Positions 62,846-64,000 of a DNA stretch of 64,000 bases are shown piece after piece; positions within the stretch are counted from its first letter, which is position 1; each line of letters opens with the position of its first letter. The stretch is from the NCBI GenBank assembly GCA_018268415.1, contig JAFDWO010000016.1, forward strand, positions 27,202 to 91,201. The letters run 5' to 3'. The notes beneath the pieces are model-generated. The model made no database searches and was not told the origin of the DNA. It was given only the letters and a program-made list of their open reading frames with translations. The DNA comes from Actinomycetota bacterium (GTDB lineage Bacteria; Actinomycetota; Thermoleophilia; Solirubrobacterales; 70-9). The position numbers and the translations under genes are program-made.

Positions 62846-63784
62846 ATGACGATCCCCACCAGGTCCCTCGGCGGAACCGGCGTCGAGGTCTCGATCCTCG
62901 GCTACGGCGCGATGGAGCTGCGCGGCCCCGACGCGATCGCCGGGCCGGAGATCGCCGACGCCGACGCCGGGAGGCTGCTGAACGAGCTGCTCGACGCCGG
63001 GGTCACCCTGATCGACACCTCGATCGACTATGGCCGCTCGGAGGAGTTGATCGGCCGCTACCTGGGCTCCCGCCGCGACGAGTACTTCCTCGCCTCCAAG
63101 TGCGGCTGCCCGCTCACGATCGAGCCCGACTGGGACCCGCCTGCCATCGGCGCCGCCCACGACTACGCGCCGGAGCGGGTCCGGGCGGGGGTCGAGCAGA
63201 GCCTTGCCCGCCTTGGCACCGATCGCCTCGACCTGCTCCAGGTGCACATGTCGCCTTCCCGCACGCGGATGGAGTCCGAGGGCACGGTCGAGGCCCTGCA
63301 GGAGCTACAGGCCGCGGGCAAGGTCCGCTTCATCGGCATCTCGGGCACCCTGCCCGAGCTCCCCGACCACATCGCAATGGGCGTTTTCGACGTCTTCCAG
63401 ATCCCCTACTCGGGCCTCCAGGCGGAGCACGAGCCGTGCATCGCCGCCGCCGCCGCGGCCGGCGCGGGCGTCCTGGTCCGCGGCGCGACGGCACGCGGAA
63501 CCGCCTCCGAGGACAAGGCCTGGGGCACCGAGCCGCTCGCGATGGGCCCGCCGCGGCCCGCGGCCCGTGACCTCTGGGAGGCGGCCGGGCTCGACGAGAT
63601 CCTGCCCGAAGGGATGGGCCGTCACGAGTTCCTCCTCCGCTACACCCTCAGCCACCCAGGCCTCTCCAGCGCCATCGTCGGCACCGCCAACCTCGACCAC
63701 CTCCGGAGCAACGCCGAGATCGCCTCGCGCGGCCCGCTCCCCGCAGACCTCTACGCGGAGGCGGGGAGGAGGCTGGCGGGTTAG
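62846..63784 (+). CDS. Aldo/keto reductase (2)
   Basis: 312 residues; GGAGG before the ATG. Tetrad: Asp and Tyr in LIDTSIDYGRSEELIG, Lys in FLASKCG, His in LLQVHMSPS. FIGISGT and SSAIVGTANLDHLRSN bind NADPH. It is only moderately similar to the reductase at 48.6 kb. It ends the last operon. The remaining 216 bp to the window edge hold a repeat and no gene. Confidence 0.9.
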   Translation: MTIPTRSLGGTGVEVSILGYGAMELRGPDAIAGPEIADADAGRLLNELLDAGVTLIDTSIDYGRSEELIGRYLGSRRDEYFLASKCGCPLTIEPDWDPPAIGAAHDYAPERVRAGVEQSLARLGTDRLDLLQVHMSPSRTRMESEGTVEALQELQAAGKVRFIGISGTLPELPDHIAMGVFDVFQIPYSGLQAEHEPCIAAAAAAGAGVLVRGATARGTASEDKAWGTEPLAMGPPRPAARDLWEAAGLDEILPEGMGRHEFLLRYTLSHPGLSSAIVGTANLDHLRSNAEIASRGPLPADLYAEAGRRLAG

Positions 63785-63810
63785 CGGCTGCCTGGCGAAG
63801 ATCCGCGGCC

Positions 63811-63928
63811 CCCTCGAGCTGCCGCCCGGAAAGGGATGAGGCCTGAGGAAGCTGTCGCCCACGGCGGAAAGGGACGCGGCCGTCTCGTCCACGGCCCTGG
63901 CAGGCTGTGGCCGTGGCCGAGACGGCCG
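63811..63928 (-). repeat. 52-bp dispersed hairpin repeat, copy 2, with flanking units (inverted)
   Basis: 63877-63928 is the exact reverse complement of 42879-42930. The adjoining 28 bp (63849-63876) match with four changes, and a CATCCCTTTCC / GGGCGGCAGCTCGAG unit follows (63811-63840). After 63928 the sequence to the window edge is GC-rich without a visible gene. Confidence 0.85.
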
Positions 63929-64000
63929 GGGGTGCGGGGAGCGGGCGGGGGGAGCACGGAAGGCCCCGCGAGGGTGCGGGCGGGTGAGCCGGATCCCTCA

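Overview
The window is a high-GC (roughly 70% by eye) bacterial chromosome segment. GTG and TTG starts are frequent, stop/start overlaps are common, and lipoproteins and secreted proteins are present. Gene content (MFS, MarR and TetR genes, many SDR, P450 and acyl-CoA ligase genes, a secreted polysaccharide deacetylase, a cyclopropane synthase) suggests a soil actinobacterium. Thermoleophilia/Solirubrobacterales is my best guess, by inference only. I saw no transposase, phage gene, rRNA or CRISPR array.

Layout. 0-6.8 kb: an organosulfur-type cassette with the end of an oligopeptide-class ABC ATPase, two NtaA/SnaA/DszA-type flavin monooxygenases, two DszC/SfnB-type acyl-CoA-dehydrogenase-fold enzymes and SsuD. 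6.8-18.5 kb: ordinary chromosomal genes, namely an MFS/TetR efflux pair, a DCC thioredoxin-like protein, small hypotheticals, an MBL hydrolase with a cyclopropane fatty acid synthase, a polysaccharide deacetylase, a peptidoglycan-binding protein, a FAH-family hydrolase, a divergent MFS/MarR pair and tRNA-Asp. 18.7-63.8 kb: a large catabolic island. It holds three P450s (one with its own PDR-type reductase), four MhpA/PheA-type FAD hydroxylases, two ACMSD/dihydroxybenzoate-decarboxylase-type amidohydrolases, two CoA ligases, a thiolase with a tiny OB-fold partner, BKACE, FAH, GST, SMP-30 lactonases, SDRs, aldo/keto reductases, a RutE-like nitroreductase, a Zn alcohol dehydrogenase plus MmsA, and a sugar-type (RbsA/RbsC) ABC importer with two separately encoded binding lipoproteins. 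Regulators are two near-twin GntR/FCD proteins, two TetR, one LysR and one MarR.

How it may work (inference): the ABC importer brings in a substrate. P450s and flavin hydroxylases oxygenate or dealkylate it, ligases make CoA thioesters, thiolase, BKACE and FAH enzymes cleave carbon-carbon bonds, and MmsA and the reductases handle small semialdehydes. No ring-cleavage dioxygenase is visible, so the substrate and route remain open. Many island genes start at or just after AT-rich boxes (ATATTATAT-like) that stand out in this GC-rich DNA. Several are placed so that the mRNA would be leaderless. The two GntR proteins have nearly identical DNA-reading helices and are candidate controllers.

Non-coding structure: a 1 kb gene-free stretch at 42.15-43.18 kb is packed with palindromes and short repeats. 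A 52-bp hairpin in it recurs exactly, in inverted orientation, at 63.88 kb near the right end, so the two copies bracket 21 kb of the island.
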